Source: Symbiodinium kawagutii
Lineage: Eukaryota; Sar; Dinophyceae; Suessiales; Symbiodiniaceae
Reading direction: 5' to 3'
DNA length: 64,000 nt
NCBI GenBank assembly: GCA_009767595.1
Contig: VSDK01009021.1
Span: 27,332-91,331 of the forward strand
Positions 13,516 through 23,894 of this stretch are shown here, piece after piece (positions within the stretch are counted from its first letter, which is position 1; every line of letters begins with the position of its first letter). The notes below the pieces were generated by a model that was not told the origin of the DNA, did no database searches, and saw only the letters and a list, made by a program, of their open reading frames with translations. The position numbers were made by a program, and so were the translations under genes.

Positions 13516-14121
13516 TCTCTTTGCTCTTTGCATTCACCAATGTTTGTCTTCCATAACTCTTAGCAACTACAACAGAGTATCGTTAACACGGCATTATTTG
13601 TCAAAGGGCTCAACAAGTCCTTAGCAACCTTAGTGGTAACTAACATAACGCGCCAATATCCCTCAGTGACCATCGTCAATGGGTTGATCTTCCCAAGCAC
13701 AACGTGGGGCTGTCCGCTAACGGCGCATTCCCCAATCGTAATGGAGTATCATTGTAGAACGGGTGGTTGATACCCACTGTGTTAGATTCTATCCATGAAC
13801 TCCCAAAGTCATGTTGTACTTGTTCTTGTCCCAACCGTTCTTGCTACCGTTGGTTCTTCTTGGTCATTCGAATGCACAGTCACATGAGAGTTTGTGCATA
13901 CCCAAAAAAGTGGCTGTGGATCGAAACCGCTGTACCCTGGTGAACCATTCACACGAATGACCAAATTCACCAAGTTGGTCTTTCTTGGGATGTTCATGTA
14001 CTCCTGTTTTGGATGGTTTGTATTGACCCACAGCCACATGGTGGTTTCGCAAAATAGAGGTACCCCCCAAATCATCTAATATTATATAACCGTCTATAGG
14101 TAGCTCCTACTATGTTCGGCA

Positions 14122-14187
14122 TCAAACAGCATCCAACAGCGTCCAACAGCATCCAACAGCGTCCAACCGCATCCATCAGCATCCGTC
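14122..14187. repeat. 11-bp tandem repeat
   Basis: About six copies of (g)catccaacag / cgtccaacag in a row. Confidence 0.8.
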
Positions 14188-14196
14188 ACCCATGAT

Positions 14197-14312
14197 ATGG
14201 CAGTGGGTCAAAACCCCGTACCCCTGGTTCCCCTATCATTAACCATGGATTTCCCTTCTATTGTTGCTTATCATCTACAATTATTCTTGGTTAATATTGA
14301 CCCATTGCCATA
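14197..14312. mobile_element. MITE-like family A copy, complete
   Basis: A 116-bp unit with ends atggcagtgggtcaaaac and taatattgacccattgccat. It is one of the best copies for defining the family together with those at 38312 and 38428. Confidence 0.6.
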
Positions 14313-14524
14313 TACTGTAGCCATTCTCCATGGAAACCTCCACCCGGCCTTGCTCATCTGTCCGAGCTTCCTGCGACTTCCTCATCGCTCTGTTGCTCCG
14401 CTGCCGTGCTTTCGGCCTGGGAAACATCTTTTTACCCATTGATAGTACACAAAGTTACAAGGATGGGGGCAGTAATGGTTGAGGATGGTTGATGATGGTT
14501 GGTAATGGACCCCTGGCTGGCCGC

Positions 14525-14592
14525 CAAGTGGGAAGGTTGGTGATGGCTGGTGATGGTTGGTGATGGTTGGTGATGGTTGGTGATGGTTGATA
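14525..14592. repeat. Short tandem repeat ggtgatggttggtgatggtt
   Basis: Five near-identical copies of a 10-bp word (ttggtgatgg). Confidence 0.8.
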
Positions 14593-15023
14593 GTAGTCAA
14601 AAATGGCCAATAATGACTCTAATAGTTGTCGAGAATGATTCATGGTGAATAATTGTTGAAAATGGTTGATGATGGTTTTTAGTCATACCCCTCGTAGAAC
14701 ACGGCTGAATGGAAATCCAAGAGCTGATGAGGAATCGACTTGTCAAGGTTTGATCATGAATGGTTGATTCTGTCCATCTTTACATTGTAAACTGAACGCA
14801 TTGGTTGGTCAACGGTTGATGATGGTTCAGAGAGGTTGGTGGTTGATAGTGGTTCATAACCATGGTTAGCAACGGTCAATCATCTTAAGTGGTCAGTCAT
14901 GCCAATGCTTACAGTAGTTGAGAATTCTTTGCAATGATTGGCACTGGTTTAAATCATGGAGACTAACGGTTGGTTCGGAACTGATTGGTGATCAATTGCA
15001 GGAAATTGGGCTGATGATCAGTG

Positions 15024-15113
15024 GGTTGTCAATAACAAATTGGTTGGTTCAATGATAGTGCTGGCTGACTGTTTGAGACTATCATTGAACCAACCAATTT
15101 GTTATTGACAACC
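15024..15113. repeat. Perfect 36-bp inverted repeat (hairpin)
   Basis: The left arm at 15024-15059 (ggttgtcaataacaaattgg...) is the exact reverse complement of the right arm at 15078-15113. An 18-nt loop (15060-15077) separates them. No mismatch occurs in 36 bp, although nearby repeats are heavily degenerate. It could be a young inverted duplication, a palindromic element or a hairpin RNA source. Confidence 0.9.
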
Positions 15114-15905
15114 AATGGTCAATGGTTGGTCATAACCATTAATCAACCAACCAATGGTTGCCAAAGGTTGGTCATGCTTGACAATCGGAGACCGCAACCT
15201 TTGACATCAGATCGTGTTCAACATCACCCCATAGCGTACGATCCATTCACCACCCTTCACCATGACACAACCAGCCGCACGTCACCACAGATCCAACGGC
15301 GGTTGATTCGGTGCCAGGTGTGTACTCCATTCAGATCAGCATGGAGGTGCCGAACACACCAACGGCTTGGTATCCTCTTCTAACAGCTTGGAAATCATTT
15401 TTTTGACCTGGAAATCAGTACTCTTACAGTCTTAGAATTACTTCCTTACATCGGCGTTTGCTTCAAATTAGTTCTCCACTGAAAATGATGAACTTTTTTG
15501 ACCTGGAAATGGTTGCTGCTTTTGTCAAAGATGCTTGTAGGTCAATGAAAGGGTCCCGGTGCGAATGGCTGTGACCAGATCCCAGAAACAAAGAGACTGT
15601 ATAATGAAACTCTTGGGATGTTCATCCCCATTTTTTCTAGTCATTCTCCTCCATCATTGATCGTTAATATTGACCCATAGCCATATGCATTAACCGTTAA
15701 CCGTTGAATCATCACAGCTTGTTGACGGTTAACAATGGTCAATACAACCATTATGGCTGATAATGATGATTCTGAATGGCTGATAAACTGTTGATTATGG
15801 CTTGTAATGGTCAATAACAAATAATTACCAACCAAGAACAATGAATACACTCCGGAACTAACCTAGAAATGACACATCCACCATTTATAGCTACAAACGG
15901 TGGGG
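15114..15905. other. Intergenic, nothing recognised
   Basis: Mixed DNA with a partial family A end near 15665-15690 (gttaatattgacccatagcc). No gene is supported. Confidence 0.5.
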
Positions 15906-15907
15906 TT

Positions 15908-16000
15908 AAGTCCCATCACCCGGGGAAAAGTCCCATCACACCCGCACGGCACGCATTGAAACAGAAGTCCCATCACCCGGAAAGAAGTCCCATCACCCCA
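15908..16000. repeat. Short tandem repeat aagtcccatcacccgg
   Basis: Four irregularly spaced copies of aagtcccatcaccc precede the larger satellite. Confidence 0.75.
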
Positions 16001-16002
16001 AG

Positions 16003-16923
16003 CAAATCCCAATGGCACAGCGTGTCTCAGCAGACGCATTTTTGTTCAAAGATTTGACAAAAAATGCGCGAAAGTGTGCGCCCAGCAGCAAAAGGCGCAC
16101 GCTTCAACGCAATGATCCGCATGAGTTCAGACGCAAGTTGCACTGGCACATCGGCTACCGCGCACACAACCAAGCAACCCCAAGACTACCAAATCCCATA
16201 GGGACAGCGTCGTTCACGACTTGTTTTTGTGAAGGTAACATGAGCAAATCCCAATGGCACAGCGTGTCTCAGCAGACGCTTTTTTTGTTCAAAGGTTCGA
16301 CGAGAATGTGGGGGAATATTGCGAACAGCCGCAAGAGGCGCATGCTTCAAAGCAATGATCCGCATGAGTTCAGACGCAAGTTACACTGGCACATCGGCTG
16401 CCACGCACACAGCCAAGCAACCCCAAGACTACCAAATCCCATTGGGACAGCGTCGTTCACGACTTGTTTTTGTGAAACTAACATGAGCAAATCCCAATGG
16501 CACAGCGTGTCTCAGCGACGCCTTTTTGTTGAAGGGTTCGACGAAAGAATGTGGGGGAATATTGCGCACAGCCGCAAGAGGCGCATGTTTCAAAGCAATG
16601 ATCCGCATGAGTTCAGACGCAAGTTACACTGGCACATCGGCTGCCACGCACACAGCCAAGCAACCCCAAGACTACCAAATCCGATGGGGACAGCGCCATT
16701 CACAACCGGTTTTTGTGAAGGTAACATGAGCAAATCCCGATGGCACAGCATGCCTCAATGGTTGTCTGCTTCTGTCTGCAATTTTGTGCGGAAGGTATGT
16801 TTCAACGAATTTGCCCACATGACTCCAGACATAAATCCCGCTGGCACAGTGGCTGCCACAGCACACAATCAAGCAATGCCAAAGCCATCAAAATCCCAGT
16901 GGGACAGAGTCATCCACAAATAG
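16003..16923. repeat. 242/243-bp satellite array
   Basis: Units start with caaatcccaatggcacag at 16003, 16245 and 16488 and with a variant at 16731, giving periods of 242, 243 and 243 bp, then a diverged partial unit. The plus-strand frame 16012-16923 stays open for 303 codons, giving an 81-residue peptide repeat (HWHIGCHAHSQATPRLPNP...). With most periods a multiple of three, an open frame in the first unit carries through the others, so it is weak evidence of coding. No domain is recognised. Confidence 0.85.
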
Positions 16924-17560
16924 TTCTTAGCAACCTTGCAACAACAAATTCCACCGGCACAGCGTGCCTCAATGGTTGCGCAAAAGATGTTCAACCAACT
17001 GGTCCCTTGGTGATGCGCCATGTGAACGAGATAGGTGAACGAGATGTGAACGAGATGGTGAACGAGATCAGGTCATACCCCAGCATTGCTGAAGCCTACT
17101 GCATGTATCCTCCATCATCACGAATCACAAGTCAGTAGCAGCAAGGAGCAGCAGCAGCAGCAGCCCATATAATAAAGGAAAACCACGTATATCAATTATC
17201 AACATGTAAATGACAAAATCACTCCCAAGTCATGCCTAGCTCTCACAGGCATCGTTTCACCACTGTAAACGCTGTTTCTAGGAAGTCATACCCAAGCCAT
17301 TCCTTTTCCAAATTCCTGTCTAATAGAATGCTGACACAAAATTTCTGGTAGTTCAGCACTTTCAACCGCATAAAGCAGCAAGAACCAATGGAATGCTAGT
17401 GATTCAGAAGGTGGATTCCTTGCTGGTTTCGTTTTCTGATTCTATGATACAACGACATGGAATGTTAGTGATCCAGAAGGTAGATTTTTCGATGATTTTT
17501 CTTTGTGATGTCTAGACGATGCTTAAAACCTCCTCCGAATTACAATCTAGCAAGCGGTAG
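16924..17560. other. Intergenic, nothing recognised
   Basis: It contains a short CAG tract at about 17142-17164 and two similar segments (near 17390 and 17460: gatc/ttcagaaggt, ggaatg). No gene is supported. Confidence 0.5.
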
Positions 17561-17571
17561 TTAGCAAGGAG

Positions 17572-17806
17572 CTGCAAGGAGCAGCAGCAGCAGCAGCAAG
17601 GAGCAGCAGCAAGGAGCAGGAAGGAACAGCAGCAGCAAGGAACAGCAGCAGCAGCAAGGAACAGCAAGGAACAGCAAGGAACAGCAAGGAACAGCAAGGA
17701 ACAGCAAGGAGCAGCAAGGAGCAGCAAGGAGCACCAAGGAACAGAGTAGCAGAGTAGCAGCAAGGAAGAACAGCAGCAGCAACAGCAGCAGCAGCAGCAG
17801 CAGCAC
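17572..17806. repeat. AGC/CAAGGA compound tandem repeat
   Basis: Runs of gcagcagcag alternate with agcaaggaac units. The minus-strand frames are Cys/Leu strings produced by the repeat. Confidence 0.9.
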
Positions 17807-17809
17807 CCG

Positions 17810-18450
17810 GCGCAGCAAGCCAGGGAGATCAATCCTTCAGCATGTCGAGGCACAGAAACCCTTTTCCCCTTCAACGATAAAAGAAAGGTGCGGAAAACGT
17901 GGAAGTTGCCAGTGATTAGCTCCGAAGCGCAAGGATTTGAGTGGCAACCAACTTCTGAGTCTCGCAGCAAGAAGAAAAAAGGAAAACATAGAACATAATC
18001 AATATAAGAATCCAAAAAATCGACTAATTCATATCTATAAATCATATAGATTAAACCATATTTCAGCTACATGAAATTTACAGATCCACTACGACTGGTT
18101 GAACGTGCTGTTGAACATCGAACGAAGTGGCACTCTTTGCGCACTCAGCAGCAGGCGGAAACATCTGCCACTGAAGCGGATCGTCCACGTTGAGACCAAG
18201 GCCTGGACGCAGTGCGACAAAGAAGAACCCTCTTTTTTTGCCAAAAAATGAGAAAAATGCTATTTTACATATCTACAGATAGTTGTGGATATATGTTTTA
18301 TATGATGTTGTGTAATTATAGTTACAAGTAGTACCGCACAAGGCGGTGGCGGAAGTTTCCAAGATAGGAGCACTATAGGAGTGTGCAGTTGTGGTTGCGA
18401 CAATGTGAGCATCGATCTGGCCACTTGACTGGCAAACTACATCAGTTTTC
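17810..18450. other. Intergenic, nothing recognised
   Basis: The plus-strand piece 18105-18225 has balanced composition, but its frames show no recognisable domain. The rest is AT-rich. Confidence 0.45.
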
Positions 18451-18454
18451 TTTC

Positions 18455-19036
18455 TGTCTGTCTGACTGTCTATCTATCTATCTATCTGATGATCGATTCG
18501 TTTGTCTATCTGCCTATGTACTTGTCTTTCTATCTACCTCACTATCTATCTCGTCATCTTTGTGTCTATGTATCTATCTATCTACCTGTCCATCTATCTA
18601 TTTTTCTGCCTATCTATCTATCTGTCTATCTATCTACCGAATTATTTGTCTGATCATCTATGTGTCCATCTGTCCATCTTTCTGTCTATCTACCTGACTA
18701 TCTATCTACTTTTCTATCTACTTTCTGTCTATCTACGTTTTGTCTACCTATCTGTCTATCTATCGACCCATCTAGCTATCTGAATCTGGCCATCCAATTA
18801 TCTATCTATCTATCTACTATCTATCCATCTATCTATCCATCTAGCTATCCATCGATGCATCTATGTATCTGACTATCCATCTAGCCACCCATCGATCTGA
18901 CTATCTGCTTGTCCATCTATCTGGCTACCTCTTTGTCTAGCCATCTATCTATCTAGCCATCTTTCGTCTATCTATCTATCTGTCTCATGTTTATCTATCT
19001 ATCTGTCTATCTGTCTATCTGTTTATCTATCTTTCC
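18455..19036. repeat. CTAT/CTGT microsatellite array
   Basis: About 580 bp of imperfect tctatcta, tctgtcta and ccatctat words. The Cys/Leu/Ser/Ile frames are repeat artefacts. Confidence 0.92.
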
Positions 19037-19540
19037 TAAATCACGCAAAGTGACGCGAAACGCAAGTGTTTTCCTACTTTTGTCTCCTGTGTTCAAAAAG
19101 TGTCAAAACGTGCTGTGTTTTGACACATTTGCTTCAAAATGTGCTTCTCGCCCTGGCCGCGTGCACTTTTTCGGACATGCAACTTTCAAAACTTGTTAAA
19201 AACCACGAGTTTTTGCGACTTCGGACGTGAGAATGTGCTTCGCGCGCAGGCGGCGTGCCATTTTGACCTGCAAATGTGCTTGGCGCGCAAGCGTTGTGCA
19301 CATTTTGGCCGCATAAATCACGAAAAGTGACGCGAAACGCAAGTGTTTTCCTACTTTTGTCTCCTGTGTTCAAAAAGTGTCAAAACGTGCTGTGTTTTGA
19401 CACATTTGCTTCAAAATGTGCTTCTCGCCCTGGCCGCGTGCACTTTTTCGGACATGCAACTTTCAAAACTTGTTAAAAACCACGAGTTTTTGCGACTTCG
19501 GACGTGAGAATGTGCTTCGCGCGCAGGCGGCGTGCCAATT
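19037..19540. repeat. 277-bp direct tandem duplication
   Basis: The segment from taaatcacgcaaagtgacgc at 19037 is repeated from 19314, nearly identical for about 227 bp. Inside and after it (to about 19850) a shorter motif recurs: aaatgtgcttcgcgcgcagg or tgcttcgcgcctaggttttt. This indicates an older minisatellite on which the longer duplication was built. Confidence 0.85.
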
Positions 19541-19882
19541 TTCATGATCATATGACATCTCCGAAAAGTGGCCCGAAACGCTGGTAAAATTGCAGTTTTT
19601 ATTTTGGTACGAGATTTTATCTTAAAAATTTGCTTCGCGCGCAGGCAGCGTGCCAGTTTTGAGAATCATGAGTCATCAAAAGTGCTCCGAACATGGAGTT
19701 TTTTTACAATTTTGACTTGCAAATGTGCTTCGCGCCTAGGTTTTCGAACGATTTTGCAAGTTGCAACTTCCAAAAGTGCTCCGACGCTGACATGTTTTTA
19801 CGATTTTGACTTCCAAGTGTGCTTCGCGCCTAGGTTTTTTCACGATTTTGGCACACACACCTTCCGCCACAGTGGTCCGCAC
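19541..19882. repeat. Diverged minisatellite units
   Basis: Several diverged copies of a unit containing tgtgcttcgcgc(g/c) and a(c)gattttgac(t) continue the array up to the assembly gap. Confidence 0.6.
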
Positions 19883-19954
19883 NNNNNNNNNNNNNNNNNN
19901 NNNNNNNNNNNNNNNNNNNNNNNNNNNNNNNNNNNNNNNNNNNNNNNNNNNNNN
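19883..19954. other. Assembly gap (72 N)
   Basis: A run of N between two tandem-repeat regions. The true length is unknown. Confidence 1.
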
Positions 19955-20081
19955 TCTTTCACACATCTCTTCTTTCACACATCTCTTCTTTCACACATCT
20001 CTTCTTTCACACATCTCTTCTTTCACACATCTCTTCTTTCACACATCTCTTCTTTCACACATCTCTTCTTTCACACATCTG
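19955..20081. repeat. 16-bp tandem repeat
   Basis: About eight copies of tctttcacacatctct directly follow the gap, so the gap probably hides more copies. Confidence 0.95.
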
Positions 20082-20261
20082 CTCAGGCGATCTACCCTAG
20101 CTGAGTTGTCCATATTGTCGGAAGTTAGACTTCTAAACTTCCTTCGACTAGTCCAATGATGACTATGATAATCATGGTTACTAGTCTAATAATGATGGTT
20201 GATATTTCAATGGCTATTGATAATGTTTAGTCAAACAAATCATTAAGCGAGTTAAATGATG
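20082..20261. other. Flank of retrotransposon 1
   Basis: Unique AT-rich DNA up to the start of the terminal repeat (gttaaatgatg | caattcgaag). No target-site duplication with the right flank (tgtgacc | ataattac) is seen, as expected for tyrosine-recombinase integration. Confidence 0.5.
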
Positions 20262-20493
20262 CAATTCGAAGTTCTTTAACGAGCAGTGAACACTGCTCTG
20301 CAACGACCGCTTCACTCTTTTCCATCCAAGAGAACGTGGGTGCTGGATGGATCCATCAATCCTGATCATCAGGTAGGATCCCATCACATATGAACTGAAA
20401 TCAGAGGTGGCCCCAGCATCAAGGGTTAGACCTACCTCACCTGAACAGTTCACTGGATCAACCAGGTTTAAGAACTATCCAGATCTACACCCA
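20262..20493 (-). repeat. Element 1 split direct repeat B2
   Basis: 232 bp, almost identical to B1 (20741-20973). I see only single-base differences, such as ctgaaatcag against ctgaaaatcag. This is the 3' end of the element on its sense strand. Confidence 0.9.
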
Positions 20494-20541
20494 TATACCC
20501 AATTTTCAGGGAACTAGGGTGGGTGGGAATTGAAAATTGGG
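20494..20541. repeat. Internal hairpin between B2 and A2
   Basis: cccaattttca (20498-20508) is the exact reverse complement of tgaaaattggg (20531-20541), with a 22-nt loop. It sits at the inner edge of A2. The A1 copy instead has the compact form ccaattgaaaattgg at 28391-28405. A structured site for reverse transcription or recombination is possible. Confidence 0.6.
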
Positions 20542-20567
20542 GACCCTGAACAGGGGATCGTGGTGAT

Positions 20568-20583
20568 CTTGAGCCAAAATGGC
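20568..20583 (-). promoter_or_regulatory. Relict dinoflagellate spliced leader (A2 copy)
   Basis: The minus strand reads gccattttggctcaag, which is exactly the last 16 of the 22 nt of the conserved dinoflagellate spliced leader. Three of the six preceding bases also agree. No GT donor follows, so this is a captured leader and not an SL RNA gene. Confidence 0.85.
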
Positions 20584-20703
20584 CAGGGGGTTAATGATCA
20601 AACCCCATATCAAGATCGATCCCGAAATATTAATACGAACATATGAGAGATAACATCAAGAACAAAGGAGAGTGAACCTGTTGCACGAACTAGTGAATTG
20701 ACC

Positions 20704-20737
20704 CACATATCCCTGACCAACCAGCCGTAGATATGTG
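20704..20737. repeat. Terminal inverted pair at the B1/A2 junction
   Basis: cacatatc (20704-20711) and gatatgtg (20730-20737) are perfect inverted 8-mers around an 18-nt spacer, 3 bp from the A2/B1 junction. The same pair lies at 28567-28600. The layout fits a pair of recombinase arms around a crossover core (inference). Confidence 0.5.
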
Positions 20738-20740
20738 ACC

Positions 20741-20973
20741 CAATTCGAAGTTCTTTAACGAGCAGTGAACACTGCTCTGCAACGACCGCTTCACTCTTTT
20801 CCATCCAAGAGAACGTGGGCGCTGGATGGATCCATCAATCCTGATCATCAGGTAGGATCCCATCACATATGAACTGAAAATCAGAGGTGGCCCCAGCATC
20901 AAGGGTTAGACCTACCTCACCTGAACAGTTCACTGGATCAACCAGGTTTAAGAACTATCCAGATCTACACCCA
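20741..20973 (-). repeat. Element 1 split direct repeat B1
   Basis: 233 bp matching B2. The RNase H frame ends at 20979, 6 bp away. Confidence 0.9.
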
Positions 20974-20978
20974 CGCTG

Positions 20979-22739
20979 TTAAAAAGGAAAAATCGCAGGC
21001 ACAGTGATCCAGCCTGCCATCTCACCGATCCTGATGTTATCACGAGATGGTGGATCTGATGGGTTGGCATCCGTAGGGACTCGATCTATGTACAAGTAGA
21101 CCTTGATGGATTGAGCGATGTCCCAGAACTTTCCAACTAACTCGCATAGATCTTCTTTTATCCTTTGACTAGGGCCCCTTGAACTGGCTCCGAGTCCACA
21201 AAGAGCAAGGCCCATGATCCTTTGAGCTTCTCCTCGAAGGTCTTCAAGGCGACGACCACCGCAAACATCTCGACCATGGCGATCTGCGACTTCCTTGGGA
21301 GCCACTGTTCGATAAGGGCCATAGGAACTTCTGCACTGAACTGCAATGGTGTCGATCCTTTCGAGAAGAGAACTCCACCGATCCAAGGCTTCAAAGGTGA
21401 TCCAGGTTTCCCATCGGGAAAGCTTCCATCAGTGAAGAGCACGAAGTCCGAGCAACGAGGCTTGAGCATCTCGATCTCTCTGGGGGGCCCTTCGAGCACT
21501 AGGCCTCTCCATCTCTCCAATGACAGTTTGATAGCCTTGTTGATCTCGTTCTTCGGGAACTTCATGTACTGCCTTTCCGACAGTGATCTGAGAAAAGCCC
21601 TGCCGACCTTTCCCCACAGTGGTGAGGCTCCGAACATCAGTTTGCCTCGGAGCTTGCCTGCTTGACCTGGGGAAAGGAGCTTAGATGCCAGGATGGAGTC
21701 GATCTCGTCCACGATCTCTTCCTTACGAGATTGTTTGATAAGCAATCTCATGTCTTTGAGATCATATGTGACTCCTAGGATCGTTGGATCCTCTCGCAAT
21801 TGGAGCTTCTTGGCATCGAACTGCGCTCCTAACCACCAATGCACATCTTGAGCAATCTGGTAGGCCGAACGGCAAGTGATCTCAGGCTCGAACCCATACT
21901 TGTCATCATAGAAGTTGAAAGCTGCCACATGGAAGATCCTCCTCAAGATGTCAGTGATCGCAGCCGACCTCCTGTTGTAGTTGTAGACCGCTGCCACCAG
22001 TCCGAACGAATGCCCGATCATCACGAAGAAAGCTTGTTTGCCCGAACTTGGATCTCTGAGTGAGATCACACTCCATCTCCGGTGATCGGGTCGTATTGGG
22101 ATCTGGCGGTAGGCTTTCCTCTCGTCGAGCACCCATCCCATGATCTTCTTGTTGGATGCGTTAGAGCGCAGCCACCTCAGAGCAGCAACGTTCATATCGG
22201 TGGAGGGGAGCTCGATCTTCTCCATGATCTTGGAAGCCACATTGATCCCATTCACCGTGGCACTGTCCACTCCCCTGACCTTGTTCTTCTGAACCACTTC
22301 GAACCTCTGTGCAGGGATCCACTCTTGAGCTCCTACGAACTTGGCCACCTCCTCTTTGTCAAAGAAAGGACCCAAAGTGAGATTCTCATGAACATCTTCC
22401 ATTGTAGCATCCCAGATCTTCTGGGTGTTGTCCGTGACCTCAGACTTGATCACGTTCTTGTCAGACCTTGTTGGAGAACTCCCAGGCCCTAGACTCCAAA
22501 TCGCGAAGAGCCATGCAATCAGAGCTGTCAGGGAGCAAGGGCCAACGTTTAGAACGAGTGATCTCGCCGATGATGGAGAACCCATGGAGCATGTCAGAGA
22601 GCAACTGAGAGTCGACGCAGGATGCGTCCTTGAGCATTTCCTGCCACAGAGCGATGTGGCAAAATGACCCCAGCTGCACCGTCAGCTCCAATGACGGAGC
22701 TTCATCAGCCTTCGGATCCGAAGGAGCACCGGAAAGGAT
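20979..22739 (-). pseudogene. Pol: reverse transcriptase-RNase H, frameshifted
   Basis: Replicates the element by copying its RNA into DNA. In the main frame (22585-21158, 475 residues) the RT catalytic motif LDERKAYRQIP has Asp154 and the YxDD-type box FYDD is at 225-228. RNase H follows with Asp386 (LFTDGS), Glu439 (MVEMFA) and Asp464 (LFVDSE). The end of RNase H (YIDRVPTDANPSDPPSR) lies in another frame (21386-20979), so one frameshift falls near 21165-21180. The first part (GFSIIGEITRSKRWPL...) lies in the frame that continues from Gag after a TGA at 22742-22740, and a second frameshift is near 22465. The ATG-led start at 22585 is therefore out of frame for its first ~40 residues. RT and RNase H identity is secure; activity is unlikely. 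Confidence 0.85.
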
Positions 22740-23894
22740 TCAATGGTTTCCGATCATGGGGTGAGCAACCCCACAAATCATGCAAACGTGCTTGAACCTG
22801 CACTTGTCCCCCAGAGCGCACCCGAGCGAAGAGTTGAAGTAGTGACAGCGCTTGGATCCAGTCACCGTCTTGGAGGCCTCCATGATCGACTTCCACTCTG
22901 TCTCCGGGATCCTCTTGTCCTTGGCCTGAGCCATGGCCTTTGGCTTGAGCTGAGACTTCTTGACCGGAGTTGTCATCTCGGAGGATCCTCCTTTACTCTT
23001 GTTCTTCTTCTTCTTCTTCTTGCGCTCTGGTGTCTCGATCGTCCCCTCTTTGACCCGATCGGAGTCATCGATCGGCTCCTCCTTCTTCTTCTCGGCCTTG
23101 GCCAGAACCGCCTTGGCGCGAGCATCATTCCACAAGTATTTGTGGTTGTTCAGAACTTCAAGGAGAGCAGCCGGGCATAGGTCTCCCGTTGTTCCGATTG
23201 GAGCCGATTGACCTTCTTCCTGACCAGGGCATCCGCTTGGATCAGGTACGGGAGCCCTGGGCAGTCTGACCTGAACTGCTCGAGCTCCTGAAGGTATTTC
23301 AGTGGACCTTCGGCACGAGAGTAGGTGCAGATATTTAAGTATTCAAGCGCCATGAACATGGCGTGAACACGGTTCAGGAGTGTCTGAACATCTGTCACCT
23401 GATCAGGCTCATCAGCTTTAGTGATGGTGAGAAGATCTTCGGCATTCTTGGAGAGCCCCGATTTCTGAACGATGGCATCGGCCCTGGTTCTGATCTCCGC
23501 CAGGGGGTAGAACGGCACCATCCCATTCACCAAGAAGTCTCGATTGATCTTCTCGACGAACCTTTTGCGCGGTTCCTTGGCATCGAGCAAGATGACGTCA
23601 GGGTGACCACGCACAAAACGAGCTCTGAACTCTGCGTGGTCATCTTGTGCCATTTCAGGGATCTTGTTTGGATCTTCCTCCATTCTTGCTCTCCGAGTGG
23701 CGAACTGCCCCTGGAGAGCATGGCAGGACCGCCGAGAGCTGCATTAATGACAGCTCGATCTCGGCATCATTGGCACCGAGACTGCCAGTAGGGATCAAAG
23801 TCCTCAAGGCTGTCTTCGCCGCGGCTGCGGTATCATCGAGCATCGCCACGACCTCCACGTTGAGCAACGAAGCATCAGCTGCCGCTCGGCACAA
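22740..23894 (-). pseudogene. Gag-like protein with CCCH and short zinc-knuckle motifs
   Basis: Probable nucleocapsid/Gag of element 1, between YR and Pol. Its main part starts at an ATG at 23683 (MEEDPNKIPEMAQDDHAEF...) and ends at 23150. A different frame continues from about 23135 to a TGA at 22742-22740. Related-looking sequence also precedes 23683 in a third frame (to ~23894), so at least one and probably two frameshifts break it. The second half is Lys-rich and then has a perfect C-x8-C-x5-C-x3-H finger (CHYFNSSLGCALGDKCRFKH), followed by C-x2-C-x3-H (CMICGVAH). Zinc fingers and position argue for an RNA-binding Gag. The TGA is in frame with the start of Pol. Confidence 0.65.

Larger units (their letters stand above)
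11906..15023. other. Intergenic DNA with short inverted-repeat elements
   Basis: It contains family A copies (13334-13515, 14197-14312), a family B copy (12161-12268), a fragment of B at 14035-14080 and tandem words at 14122-14185 and 14520-14590. Short ORFs show no domain. Confidence 0.55.
20528..20740 (-). repeat. Element 1 split direct repeat A2
   Basis: 213 bp matching A1 (28393-28603) except for a cluster of changes at 20632-20668. It abuts B1 at 20740/20741. It holds a relict spliced leader and the inverted pair cacatatc / gatatgtg near its end. Confidence 0.9.

Noticed and set aside
17512..18045. 177-codon minus-strand ORF rich in Cys and Leu
   Set aside because: It is the translation of the AGC/CAAGGA tandem repeat. 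The flanking parts show no domain.
18383..18872. Overlapping 70-104 codon plus-strand ORFs of Leu, Ser, Ile, Tyr and Cys
   Set aside because: All are produced by the CTAT microsatellite, which is open in several frames.
20262..20973. B2 and B1 as long terminal repeats of an LTR retrotransposon or as a simple tandem duplication
   Set aside because: The A sequence between them recurs 8 kb away at the other end. That gives the split-direct-repeat pattern, and the recombinase fits this better than an LTR element.
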